Source: an uncultured Alphaproteobacteria bacterium (GTDB lineage Bacteria; Pseudomonadota; Alphaproteobacteria; RF32; CAG-239). From it: a stretch of DNA of 64,000 nucleotides. The stretch is taken from contig CAKQLF010000002.1 of NCBI GenBank assembly GCA_934254585.1, positions 62,001 to 126,000 on the forward strand. The letters are read 5' to 3'. How positions within the stretch are numbered: position 1 is the stretch's first letter; each line of letters starts with the position of its first letter. Positions 35,193 through 43,258 of the stretch are shown here, piece after piece. Both the position numbers and the translations under genes were made by a program. The notes under the pieces were generated by a model, which made no database searches, had not been told where the DNA came from, and was given only the letters and a program-made list of their open reading frames with translations.

Positions 35193-35621
35193 TTATTCTC
35201 CCTTATCCAACTTATCCAGACGACGCTGATGCCTTCCGCCCTCAAATTCAGTTTCCATAAAAGCATTGATTTCCGCCACCACATCGGCAAACTTCATCGT
35301 ACGCCCGCCAAAAACAATTATATTGGCATTATTATGCTGTTTTGCGAGTCGCGCAACTTCTACACTATATAACAGAGCCGCGCGGATTCCTTTGTGACGG
35401 TTGGCGGCAATGGAAATACCGATTCCCGTACCGCAAATCAAAATTCCCCAATTGACCTCACCGGCCAAAATCTTGTCTGCCATTTTATCGGCAATATCCG
35501 GATAGTCAACCGATTCTGTTGAAAAAGTACCTAAATCTTCAAAATTTAGAGCGGTAAAGTGTTTTTTCAGCTGTTCTTTAAGCTCAAAACCACCGTGATC
35601 CGACGCAATAGCTATTTTCAT
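35193..35621 (-). CDS. rpiB: Ribose-5-phosphate isomerase B
   Basis: This 142-residue enzyme interconverts ribose-5-phosphate and ribulose-5-phosphate. It has SDHGGFELK, the active-site Cys in LICGTGIGISIAANRHKGIRAAL and a downstream ARLAKQHNNANI that matches the RpiB/LacAB family. ATG 35621 has AAGGAGA upstream. It is the first gene of the rpiB-glyA-mscL unit, as in many alphaproteobacteria where rpiB precedes glyA. Confidence 0.94.
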   Translation of the reverse strand: MKIAIASDHGGFELKEQLKKHFTALNFEDLGTFSTESVDYPDIADKMADKILAGEVNWGILICGTGIGISIAANRHKGIRAALLYSVEVARLAKQHNNANIIVFGGRTMKFADVVAEINAFMETEFEGGRHQRRLDKLDKGE

Positions 35622-35652
35622 AATCTTCTCCTTCTGTTTGGCTCAACTATAT

Positions 35653-35680
35653 AATATAACAGAAAAAACGCTCCAGTAAA
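35653..35680 (-). promoter_or_regulatory. Candidate promoter of rpiB-glyA-mscL
   Basis: Minus strand TTTACT (35680-35675), 16-base spacer, TATATT (35658-35653), about 30 bases before the rpiB ATG. Confidence 0.45.
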
Positions 35681-35733
35681 AAACGCTGTTTTTCCACCGA
35701 ATTAAAAAAAATTAAAAAAAATGAAAAAAAGTG

Positions 35734-35761
35734 TTGACGTTTGCAAAAAAATCGGTATATA
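35734..35761 (+). promoter_or_regulatory. Candidate promoter of the tRNA-Cys/tRNA-Asn unit
   Basis: TTGACG (35734-35739), 16-base spacer, TATATA (35756-35761), about 40 bases before the mature tRNA-Cys 5' end. Confidence 0.6.
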
Positions 35762-35800
35762 TGGTTTCTGTTAAGTGAGTTTGGTACTTAGGTCCGAACC

Positions 35801-35875
35801 GGCCGGTTGGCAGAATGGCTCATGCAGAGGACTGCAAATCCTTTTATATCGGTTCAATTCCGGTACCGGCCTCCA
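35801..35875 (+). tRNA. tRNA-Cys (anticodon GCA)
   Basis: 75 bases with encoded CCA. Acceptor GGCCGGT pairs with ACCGGCC; the anticodon loop CTGCAAA gives GCA; the T arm loop is TTCAATT. All stems pair. Confidence 0.96.
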
Positions 35876-35881
35876 AATTAT

Positions 35882-35956
35882 TCCGACTTAGCTCAGCGGT
35901 AGAGCAATCGGCTGTTAACCGATCGGTCATCTGTTCGAATCAGATAGTCGGAGCCA
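35882..35956 (+). tRNA. tRNA-Asn (anticodon GTT)
   Basis: 75 bases with encoded CCA. Acceptor TCCGACT pairs with AGTCGGA; D loop AGCGGTAGA; anticodon loop CTGTTAA gives GTT; T loop TTCGAAT. It is six bases after tRNA-Cys, so one precursor is likely. Confidence 0.97.
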
Positions 35957-35961
35957 TCAAA

Positions 35962-35989
35962 AAGGGTTGTCATCAGACAACCTTTTTTT
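35962..35989 (+). terminator. Terminator of the tRNA unit
   Basis: GGTTGTC/GACAACC stem (35965-35971 with 35976-35982), four-base loop, seven T. Confidence 0.88.
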
Positions 35990-36111
35990 GTTTTTAAATA
36001 CTTTTTTTACAGCTATTTATTTGTGTAAAAAAACGCTTAAATATTGTCTTCTTATTTTTTTTAAGCTACAAACAATGCATATATTTTATTGACTAAATCA
36101 AGGAGTTTACA

Positions 36112-36621
36112 ATGCCTGTTTCCAAGCCGACCACTCATAAAACCGCGGAAATTATTGCCACTTATTTTGGTTTAGGCCTTTCGCCTAAAGCTCCCGGAAC
36201 AGTAGGCTCTTTAGGCACTCTGCCTTTGGCGTTTGTGTTGGCTTATTACACCGGAATTTACGGAATTATTGTTGCCGCCATCATCTGTTTTGTCGCCGGT
36301 GTTTTGGCTACCGATGCCATCATTCGCGACCAAGAGGAAAAAGACCCCGGAAAAGTAGTGATTGATGAAGTTGTCGGACAGCTTTTAGCTTTCAGTTTTG
36401 TTTGTGATTCTCTTTATCAAAATCTTCACAATTGGTGGATTTATCTTGCCGGTTTTGCGGCGTTTCGCTTTTTCGATATCTGTAAAATGGGACCGGTTAA
36501 ATGGTTTGACAGCAAAATGAAAAACGCTTACGGCGTTATGCTTGATGACGTCTGTGCCGGATTAATGGCTTCGTTCACTCTGTGGCTGTTGGTTCAATTC
36601 ATTGCTGTTAGCAGCAGGTGA
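36112..36621 (+). CDS. pgpA: Phosphatidylglycerophosphatase A
   Basis: This 169-residue membrane enzyme removes the phosphate from phosphatidylglycerol phosphate. It has the PgpA signature: GLGLSPKAPGTVGSLGTLPL, then DPGKVVIDEVVGQ, and RFFDICKMGPVKWFD near the C-terminus, with about four hydrophobic segments. ATG 36112 has CAAGGAG upstream. The last 60 bases overlap the 3' end of the convergent unknown gene. Confidence 0.92.
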   Translation: MPVSKPTTHKTAEIIATYFGLGLSPKAPGTVGSLGTLPLAFVLAYYTGIYGIIVAAIICFVAGVLATDAIIRDQEEKDPGKVVIDEVVGQLLAFSFVCDSLYQNLHNWWIYLAGFAAFRFFDICKMGPVKWFDSKMKNAYGVMLDDVCAGLMASFTLWLLVQFIAVSSR

Positions 36622-38265
36622 TTTTATATCCCACTGTTGTTCGCATTTTTTCAGCAGACTTTTTATCCCAAATTGTGAGGCGTATGACCTGATTTTGTAC
36701 ATAACCGCCTTGTCTTTGGCATTGGATTTCGTAAACATTTTCCCGTCCAACTGCTTTATAACTTCCGCAACTTCTTCGGTTTGCGGCATTTTTTCTATTC
36801 GAGAATACATATAAATGAGTGAATGATAATAATAAAGTCTGTCTAATTGTCCGGTGTTTGCCGGTAATCCGGCATAAACCTTTGCGGCTCCCAACAAGGT
36901 TGCGTCATTGGCGTTTTCATAGTTCAACCTTGGTAAATCATCAGCCCCTTTGGCTAAAATTGCAAACATTTCCGGCCGACCGGCGTCTAACATTAATTGC
37001 AAATATGCTTTATTATTTTCATAGGCTTGAGAATGGTTTTGACTGAGTTTTTGAAATTCAAGTTCATATAATCCTTCTTTTTTCGGCAGCATTTTACGCA
37101 CGGCATTCCACAAAATTTTAGCCTGAACAACATTGTTTTTTTCAATAGCATAATCCAACAGCATTTTACCTTCTTCATCTCGATATAACAAAACTTCAGC
37201 CGGCAGCCGTTTTACTTCTTTTTCTTTTAATTCGTCAAGAACCTGCTTATATCTCAACATTTCAAACCTATCGACAATATCATTGTGATAAGTTCGAAAA
37301 TCGTCACTAAAAATTTTTCCCTCAGACAATATCGGAGTAAAATAAGCCTTAACTTCAGGTTTATCTTTAGCTGCATTACGGATTAACTTTTCGATATTGT
37401 CCAAAGAATAATCCGACGAAACAGCCTCATTAAAAATAAGACCAAAAACCTGTTGTTCTTTTTCTCCGCCTTCTGATTTTTTATCATTATTCCAATAAGC
37501 ACCGTTATGCTCATATTCGCCGTCTTCGGTAATTTGTTTAACAATCAGAGCGCGCTCGTTTTTTCCAACTTTCGCATATAACGGCTTATCTTCCTCAATT
37601 ATGGCTTTTTGCACATAATACTGAAAACAATCACAGCTGAACATATTATTTTTGCGGCGTTCATCAGCTTGTGTAAAACGATATAAATTTGTTGAATTAA
37701 GATTAAGCTGCCCCACCATATCGCTAATGCTATTATGTTGCACCACAAACATTTGACGCTGAATACGTTCTTGCTCTTTTGGTGTGTAGCCTAAATTTTG
37801 CAAATCCTTAGCCAGTTTGATATCTATAGCCTCCAGCATATAAGAGCCGTAACAATGAGTAAAAACCACCAAATTACGCAAGTTTTTTGCCGCTCTGTCA
37901 GCCGAAATTTTTTCTAACCCACCATCTTTGTTTTTCTTAGAAACCAAAGGCAAAATATATTCATCTAACAATTTCAGGCCACGATAAACCGATGCTTGCC
38001 GATATTTTGTTTTTTGGGGATAATACAATGAGCAAATATCAACTTTATCTGCCAAATCTTTCGACAGTAATTTCCGCACTATTTTGCACATTCCGTTAGC
38101 GTCTTGCGCACTGTTTGTGGCACTCCCCGGAAGAATCAAAATAGTTTTATGACCTAAAAAAGAATAATCTTTCGGTGCTTCACGCCAGTGTTCAGAAGCG
38201 TTTTCATCTCTAAATCCCAAACTGAATGAAAAAATATCATCAGCATTTTGATTTTCTTCCGACAT
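36562..38265 (-). CDS. Unknown 567-residue protein with hydrolase-like N-terminus and Ank-like stretch
   Basis: I do not recognise the family. The N-terminus looks like an alpha/beta-hydrolase: strand then turn TILILPGSATN (41-51), and VVFTHCYGSYMLEA (133-146), where a nucleophile elbow would be expected but Cys138 replaces Ser. The C-terminal half has helix-turn-helix stretches such as EGKMLLDYAIEKNNVVQAKIL and NDATLLGAAKVYAGLP that recall ankyrin repeats. There is no signal peptide. ATG 38265 has GCGAGGTG upstream. Its 3' end overlaps pgpA by 60 bases (convergent). An enzyme or host-directed effector is conceivable but unproven. Confidence 0.6.
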   Translation of the reverse strand: MSEENQNADDIFSFSLGFRDENASEHWREAPKDYSFLGHKTILILPGSATNSAQDANGMCKIVRKLLSKDLADKVDICSLYYPQKTKYRQASVYRGLKLLDEYILPLVSKKNKDGGLEKISADRAAKNLRNLVVFTHCYGSYMLEAIDIKLAKDLQNLGYTPKEQERIQRQMFVVQHNSISDMVGQLNLNSTNLYRFTQADERRKNNMFSCDCFQYYVQKAIIEEDKPLYAKVGKNERALIVKQITEDGEYEHNGAYWNNDKKSEGGEKEQQVFGLIFNEAVSSDYSLDNIEKLIRNAAKDKPEVKAYFTPILSEGKIFSDDFRTYHNDIVDRFEMLRYKQVLDELKEKEVKRLPAEVLLYRDEEGKMLLDYAIEKNNVVQAKILWNAVRKMLPKKEGLYELEFQKLSQNHSQAYENNKAYLQLMLDAGRPEMFAILAKGADDLPRLNYENANDATLLGAAKVYAGLPANTGQLDRLYYYHSLIYMYSRIEKMPQTEEVAEVIKQLDGKMFTKSNAKDKAVMYKIRSYASQFGIKSLLKKCEQQWDIKSPAANSNELNQQPQSERSH

Positions 38266-38404
38266 TCAACACCTCGCTCCGTGGCTTTTTTTTACAACCT
38301 ACCACACTTTATTTCGGCAAAACACTTTGATTTTGCATTTTTTCTATAAACAGGAAATCCACTGTTACAACAAGAATAACATCTTAATTGGATTTTGTCC
38401 AGAC

Positions 38405-39358
38405 CTATTTATTAAGCGCGCGCCACTTGCGCACATTTTCATTATGCTCGGAAAGCGTTGTCGCAAAATTATGCCCGCCGCGACCGGAAGCCACAAAATA
38501 TAAATACGGAGTTTTGTCGGGATGAGCCACAGCAAAAATAGCGTCCTTTCCGGGGTTACAAATCGGTGACGGCGGCAGACCTGCATATTTATAGGTATTA
38601 TATAGGCTGTCAATACTCAAATCTTTGCGAGTTAGCGGACGATTAAGCTCTTCCCTTCCACCGGTAATAGCATAAATAACCGTCGGATCAGTTTGCAACA
38701 TCATTCCCAAACGCAGCCTATTGACAAAAACCGAGGCCACTTGCGCTCTTTCGGTAGCAATACCGGTTTCTTTTTCGACAATGGAGGCTAAAATCAACAT
38801 TTCCTCTTTATTTTTCAGCGGCAAATCTTTATCACGCTCGTTCCACGCCTGTTCCAAAATATCCATCAAAGCCTTTTGAGCTTGAGAAATTACTTTTTGC
38901 GGAACATCTTCACGAATAAAAGTATATGTTTCCGGCAAAATTGAACCTTCCGGCGGGATTTCTATTTTTTGCGAGGCTAAAAATTCAGTTTTTTGCAAAA
39001 TATCAACTGCCTCTTTTGAAGTTAAACCTTCCGGAAATGTAACTTTATGCAGATAAACTTTGCCTGATGTCAATTTTTCAGCTAAATTAACTAAAGAACT
39101 GCCGTTTTCAACCAAATATTCTCCGGCCTTAATCCGCGGATATAATTTATTTATTTTAGCATAAACAATAAACAGATATTTATTTTCCACCAAGCCGCTA
39201 TCTTGCAGGGCTTGAGCTATTTTAGGCAAAGAATCACCTTTTTTCACCAAAAACAAAGTATTTTCAGCCGTAAAAACCGGTTTATTAATAACATAATCAT
39301 ACAAAAAAACTGTTGCCGCCGAGCCCAAAAGCAAAAATAACAGCAACAGTTTTTTCAT
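38405..39358 (-). CDS. mltG: Endolytic murein transglycosylase MltG
   Basis: This 317-residue inner-membrane protein cuts nascent glycan and so sets strand length. It has an N-terminal membrane anchor (KKLLLLFLLLGSAATVFLYDYV), a LysM-like region (FLVKKGDSLPKIAQAL) and a YceG domain with ASIVEKETG (catalytic Glu), LQTDPTVIYAI and SPICNPGKDAI. ATG 39358 has AAGGATAAG upstream; the frame to 39385 begins inside fabF and is rejected. The order acpP-fabF-mltG is standard in alphaproteobacteria. Confidence 0.94.
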   Translation of the reverse strand: MKKLLLLFLLLGSAATVFLYDYVINKPVFTAENTLFLVKKGDSLPKIAQALQDSGLVENKYLFIVYAKINKLYPRIKAGEYLVENGSSLVNLAEKLTSGKVYLHKVTFPEGLTSKEAVDILQKTEFLASQKIEIPPEGSILPETYTFIREDVPQKVISQAQKALMDILEQAWNERDKDLPLKNKEEMLILASIVEKETGIATERAQVASVFVNRLRLGMMLQTDPTVIYAITGGREELNRPLTRKDLSIDSLYNTYKYAGLPPSPICNPGKDAIFAVAHPDKTPYLYFVASGRGGHNFATTLSEHNENVRKWRALNK

Positions 39359-39374
39359 AGTCTTATCCTTAAAT

Positions 39375-40655
39375 TTAGTCTTCAAACTTTTTGAAAATCA
39401 AAGATGAGTTAGTTCCACCAAAACCAAAAGAATTTGACATTGCCGCCTTAATGGCTTTTTTCTTTGGTTTCAAAGGCACTAAATCAATATCTTTAACTTC
39501 GTCATCAGGTTCTTCCAAATTCAAAGTTGCCGGACAAGTTTGTTCCATAATAGCTTTAATGGTATAAACCGCCTCAACGGCACCGGCGGCTCCCAACAAG
39601 TGGCCGATAGAAGATTTTGTTGAAGACATTGAAGTGCAGCCAAGCTTATCGCCAAATAAACGTCTTACTGCCTGAGCTTCACCCAAGTCACCCAACGGAG
39701 TCGACGTACCGTGAGCGTTGATATAATTAATGTCTTCCAACTCTATACCGTGTTCTTTAGCGTGTTTCACAGCCATTTGCATAGCACGATAAGCCCCATC
39801 GCCATCAGGACAAGGCGCGGTCATATGGTGAGCGTCACCACTCATTCCATAACCGACAACTTCGGCATAAATATGTGCGCCGCGGGCTTTAGCGTGTTCA
39901 AGTTCCTCCAGAACCAAAACACCGGCACCTTCACCCATCACAAAACCGCTACGATGTTTATCCCAAGGACGAGAAGCCTTTTGAGGTTCATCATTAAACT
40001 CAGCCGTAACAGCACGCATACGGGCAAACCCTGCCAAACCCAAAACATTCACGGCAGACTCGGCACCGCCGGCCACCATCACATCGGCATCACCCATAGC
40101 AATAATTCTGGTTGCATCGCCAATAGCGTGTGTACCGGTGGAACAAGCTGTCACACAAGCGTGGTTTGGTCCGCGTAATTTGTGGTCAATAGACACAGTA
40201 CCGGAAATCAAATTAATCAAACAAGACGGAATAAAGAAAGGCGAAATTCTTTTAATTCCCACTTCATTAAAGGAGACAGAATTTTCATAAATATTATTCA
40301 ATCCGCCAATACCGGAGCCAATCATTACACCGGCGCGGCATTGTTCTTCATCGCTCAGTTCAGATGGTTCATAATTTGCATCTTTAAGCGCGTCATTTGC
40401 CGCAGCCACTCCGTACAAAATAAATTTATCGGCTTTTTTCTGGTCTTTCGGCGGCATTACCGTATCCGGATTAAAATCGTGTTCACCTTCACCAAACGGA
40501 ACTTGACCGGCTATGTGTACCGGAATATCTTTCAAATCAATATTTTCAATTTTGCGTATAGCAGACTTACCTGCCATCAGACATTCCCAGTTATACTCCA
40601 CGCCACGACCAAACGGCGAAACAACGCCTAAACCTGTAACGACAACTCTTCTCAT
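39375..40655 (-). CDS. fabF: Beta-ketoacyl-ACP synthase II
   Basis: This 426-residue condensing enzyme extends fatty acids with malonyl-ACP. The Cys-His-His triad is visible: VTACSTGTHA (Cys171), INAHGTSTPLGD and SSIGHLLGAAG; the end has NSFGFGGTNSSL. Length is normal. It begins 80 bases after the acpP stop, with a terminator-like hairpin between them that probably makes fabF expression lower than acpP. Confidence 0.96.
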   Translation of the reverse strand: MRRVVVTGLGVVSPFGRGVEYNWECLMAGKSAIRKIENIDLKDIPVHIAGQVPFGEGEHDFNPDTVMPPKDQKKADKFILYGVAAANDALKDANYEPSELSDEEQCRAGVMIGSGIGGLNNIYENSVSFNEVGIKRISPFFIPSCLINLISGTVSIDHKLRGPNHACVTACSTGTHAIGDATRIIAMGDADVMVAGGAESAVNVLGLAGFARMRAVTAEFNDEPQKASRPWDKHRSGFVMGEGAGVLVLEELEHAKARGAHIYAEVVGYGMSGDAHHMTAPCPDGDGAYRAMQMAVKHAKEHGIELEDINYINAHGTSTPLGDLGEAQAVRRLFGDKLGCTSMSSTKSSIGHLLGAAGAVEAVYTIKAIMEQTCPATLNLEEPDDEVKDIDLVPLKPKKKAIKAAMSNSFGFGGTNSSLIFKKFED

Positions 40656-40680
40656 ATATTAAACCTCATATTAATTCTAT

Positions 40681-40714
40681 AAAAAAACTCGCTGTTATAG
40701 ACTAAAGCGAGTTT
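40681..40714 (-). terminator. Attenuating terminator between acpP and fabF
   Basis: Minus strand AAACTCGCT/AGCGAGTTT stem (40714-40706 with 40693-40685), followed by T run at 40687-40681. Being inside an operon, it would let only part of the transcripts continue to fabF. Confidence 0.78.
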
Positions 40715-40735
40715 AATTAAACAAAGCCTTACGAC

Positions 40736-40969
40736 TTACGCATTCTTAGAAAGATAGTCAATAGCATCTTTCACAGTCAAAATCTTTTCAGCAGCTTTGT
40801 CTGGAATTTCACAACCGAATTCTTCTTCAAAAGCCATAACCAATTCAACTGTATCCAAGCTATCTGCACCCAAGTCATCAATGAAACTGGCTGTTTCTAC
40901 AACTTTAGATTCATCAACACCCAAATGTTTGGCAACAATCTTCTTAACGCGTTCTGCGGTATCAGTCAT
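40736..40969 (-). CDS. acpP: Acyl carrier protein
   Basis: This 77-residue acidic protein carries fatty-acyl intermediates. It has the phosphopantetheine site DDLGADSLDTVELVMAFEEEF in which Ser37 is modified. ATG 40969 has TTGAGGTTA upstream. It heads the acpP-fabF-mltG group; fabD and fabG, which often precede it, are not here. Confidence 0.97.
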   Translation of the reverse strand: MTDTAERVKKIVAKHLGVDESKVVETASFIDDLGADSLDTVELVMAFEEEFGCEIPDKAAEKILTVKDAIDYLSKNA

Positions 40970-41004
40970 TTAATTTAACCTCAATAAAATTAAAACAATT
41001 TTTT

Positions 41005-41020
41005 CAGACGTTAACGCCTG
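41005..41020. promoter_or_regulatory. 16-bp near-palindrome in the acpP leader
   Basis: CAGACGTTAACGCCTG: the arms pair except for one position. It sits between the candidate promoter and the acpP SD, where a regulator of fatty-acid synthesis could bind. No known operator is recognised. Confidence 0.3.
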
Positions 41021-41028
41021 TGACCTCT

Positions 41029-41057
41029 TGTTAGCACAATTTTATACTATTTGACAA
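41029..41057 (-). promoter_or_regulatory. Candidate promoter of acpP
   Basis: Minus strand TTGTCA (41057-41052), 17-base spacer, CTAACA (41034-41029). It resembles the alphaproteobacterial housekeeping pattern. Confidence 0.45.
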
Positions 41058-41206
41058 GCATTTTTTTCATTTTAGCCTAAACAATTTGTTTATATCTTTA
41101 AAAAAACTATAAAAAACAACGGGTTACATTTACATTATTTTGCATTGATTTTGCTATAAAAAGCATTAAATAAAGCATATCAGAACAAAAACACAAGGAG
41201 TAAATT

Positions 41207-42130
41207 ATGAAAATTGGCATTATCGGCACAGGTTTAGTCGGCAGTACAACCGCCTATTCATTGGCCACAACGGGGTTAGCGGCAGAAATTGTTATGGTTG
41301 ACGCCAATAAAAATCGCGCACAGGCCGAAACTCTTGATATCTCGCACGCCCTGCCCTACACGGCGTATTCTCGAATTTATGCCGGAGATTATGCGGATTT
41401 GTCCGGTGCTGACATTTTGATTATTACGGCCGGCACGCACCAAACTCCGGGAGAAAGCCGCTTAAATTTGCTTGAACGCAATCAGCAAATTTTTCGAGAT
41501 ATTATTCGCAACATAATAAACTACGCCGCCGATTCAATTATTTTAGTGGCGACCAATCCGGTTGACCTATTAACAGCGTACACCATAGGCGAGTCCGGTC
41601 TTCCGGCCGGCCGCATCATAGGTTCAGGCACAATTTTGGACACAGCGCGATTTCGTATTATTTTAAGTCAACACCTCAAACTTGCGCCGCAATCTATACA
41701 CGCCTATGTTTTGGGCGAACACGGGGACAGCGAAGTTTTAATCTGGTCGGCGGCGTTGGCCGGAAATATGCCGCTTGAGAGTTATGCCGCCGAAATGGAA
41801 ATTTCACTCAATGCGGAAATAAAGAATCATATAGACAGCGAGGTACGCAACGCCGCCTACAAAATTATTGCCGGTAAAGGAGCCACTTATTATGGCATAG
41901 CCTCCGGCTTATGCCGAATCTGCAAAGCCATTGCCTTTAATGAAAACGCCATTTTGACAGTTTCCGGCCACATCGAAGAAATTGAGGGAGTTAAAAACAT
42001 TTGTTTATCAATGCCCTCAATCATCAACCGTGACGGCCTAAAAAAGATTCTTTATCCTGAATTATCCGCTTCCGAACACGTTTTATTGCAGCAAAGTGCC
42101 AAAAAAATTTATGACTACATTCATCAATAA
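41207..42130 (+). CDS. Second L-lactate dehydrogenase-like protein
   Basis: This 307-residue paralogue aligns with the LDH at 3050-4000 without gaps over at least the first 180 residues. It has GTGLVGS at 7-13, Gln79 and Arg85 in the substrate loop THQTPGESR, and His172 in GEHGDSEV. Gln79 again indicates lactate or a related 2-hydroxyacid rather than malate. It differs at many surface positions, so it is an old duplicate or separate acquisition and could have another 2-oxoacid preference. ATG 41207 has CAAGGAG upstream. It precedes mtaB-ftsY. Confidence 0.85.
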   Translation: MKIGIIGTGLVGSTTAYSLATTGLAAEIVMVDANKNRAQAETLDISHALPYTAYSRIYAGDYADLSGADILIITAGTHQTPGESRLNLLERNQQIFRDIIRNIINYAADSIILVATNPVDLLTAYTIGESGLPAGRIIGSGTILDTARFRIILSQHLKLAPQSIHAYVLGEHGDSEVLIWSAALAGNMPLESYAAEMEISLNAEIKNHIDSEVRNAAYKIIAGKGATYYGIASGLCRICKAIAFNENAILTVSGHIEEIEGVKNICLSMPSIINRDGLKKILYPELSASEHVLLQQSAKKIYDYIHQ

Positions 42131-42211
42131 TCATTTTTAAGCGGCCAAGCCCTAAAAAAAACATTGCCAAATTAACAATCTTCCGCTACTATTTTGCCCT
42201 GAGGTAGAATA

Positions 42212-43252
42212 ATGGTAGAAGTTGTCACTTTCGGATGCCGTCTGAACGCGTATGAATCCGAAGTTATAAAAGAAAAATTAAAAAATGTTGATAATCTGAT
42301 AATTATCAACACCTGTGCTGTTACAAGTGAGGCCGAACGCCAATGCCGCCAAACCATTCGCAAGCTACGCCGCGAAAATCCGCAGGCTAAAATTGTGGTT
42401 ACAGGCTGTTCGGCTCAAGTCAGTGCCGCAAAATTGGCCTTAATGCCCGAAGTTGATTTAGTTTTAGGTAACAGCGAAAAAAAAGAAATAGAAAAATATA
42501 TCAGCGAGCTGACAAATTCTGTTTCCAAAGAATATGTCGGCGACATTGCCGAGGATTCGTCTTGCGACGACTATATAATAACGGGATTTGAAGGCCGTCA
42601 CAAAGCCTTTTTACAAATTCAGCAAGGTTGCAACCATCGTTGCACTTATTGCATAATCCCCTATGCCCGCGGACGCAATCGTTCGGTGCCTGTTTCCGCC
42701 ATCATCAAACAAATCAGGGCTTTACTGGCCAAAGGGTTCAAAGAAATTTGTCTGACGGGCGTTGACATTTGTTCCTATGAGCCGTCGTTCAGTTCTGCGG
42801 TCAAAGATATTTTGGAACAAATACCGGAATTGCCTGTTTTGCAGTTTGGTTCGCTTGATCCGGCGGCTATTGATGATGATTTCATAAATTTGCTTGCCCG
42901 TTTTCCGAACATCGATTCGCATTTTCATTTTTCCATACAATCGGGTGACAATTTAATTTTGAAAAGAATGGGACGTCGCCACAGCCGCGAAACAGTCATA
43001 AACCTATGTCAAAAAATTCGCGCGCTGCGGCCGGACGCCGTTTTCGGTGCCGATTTCATCTGCGGTTTTCCAACTGAAACAAAAGAGGCTTTTGCCAACA
43101 CCTGCAAATTAGTTGAAGATGCCGGTTTAAGCAAGCTGCACGTTTTTCCCTATTCCGAACGAAAAGGAACTCCTGCCGCCAAAATGCCTCAAATAGCAAT
43201 GGAAGAACGCCGCCGCCGCGCCGCAATTTTACGAAGTTTAAGCAAGGAATAA
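42212..43252 (+). CDS. mtaB: tRNA t6A37 methylthiotransferase MtaB, short form
   Basis: This 346-residue radical-SAM enzyme adds a methylthio group to t6A37 of tRNA. Its N-terminal UPF0004 domain has three cluster cysteines (Cys9, Cys35, Cys66), and the radical-SAM cluster is CNHRCTYC (Cys140, Cys144, Cys147). FGCRLNAYES at the start is characteristic of MtaB as opposed to MiaB or RimO. It ends after the radical-SAM barrel at EERRRRAAILRSLSKE, so the usual C-terminal TRAM domain is missing. ftsY starts six bases later. Confidence 0.88.
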   Translation: MVEVVTFGCRLNAYESEVIKEKLKNVDNLIIINTCAVTSEAERQCRQTIRKLRRENPQAKIVVTGCSAQVSAAKLALMPEVDLVLGNSEKKEIEKYISELTNSVSKEYVGDIAEDSSCDDYIITGFEGRHKAFLQIQQGCNHRCTYCIIPYARGRNRSVPVSAIIKQIRALLAKGFKEICLTGVDICSYEPSFSSAVKDILEQIPELPVLQFGSLDPAAIDDDFINLLARFPNIDSHFHFSIQSGDNLILKRMGRRHSRETVINLCQKIRALRPDAVFGADFICGFPTETKEAFANTCKLVEDAGLSKLHVFPYSERKGTPAAKMPQIAMEERRRRAAILRSLSKE

Positions 43253-43258
43253 AAAAAT

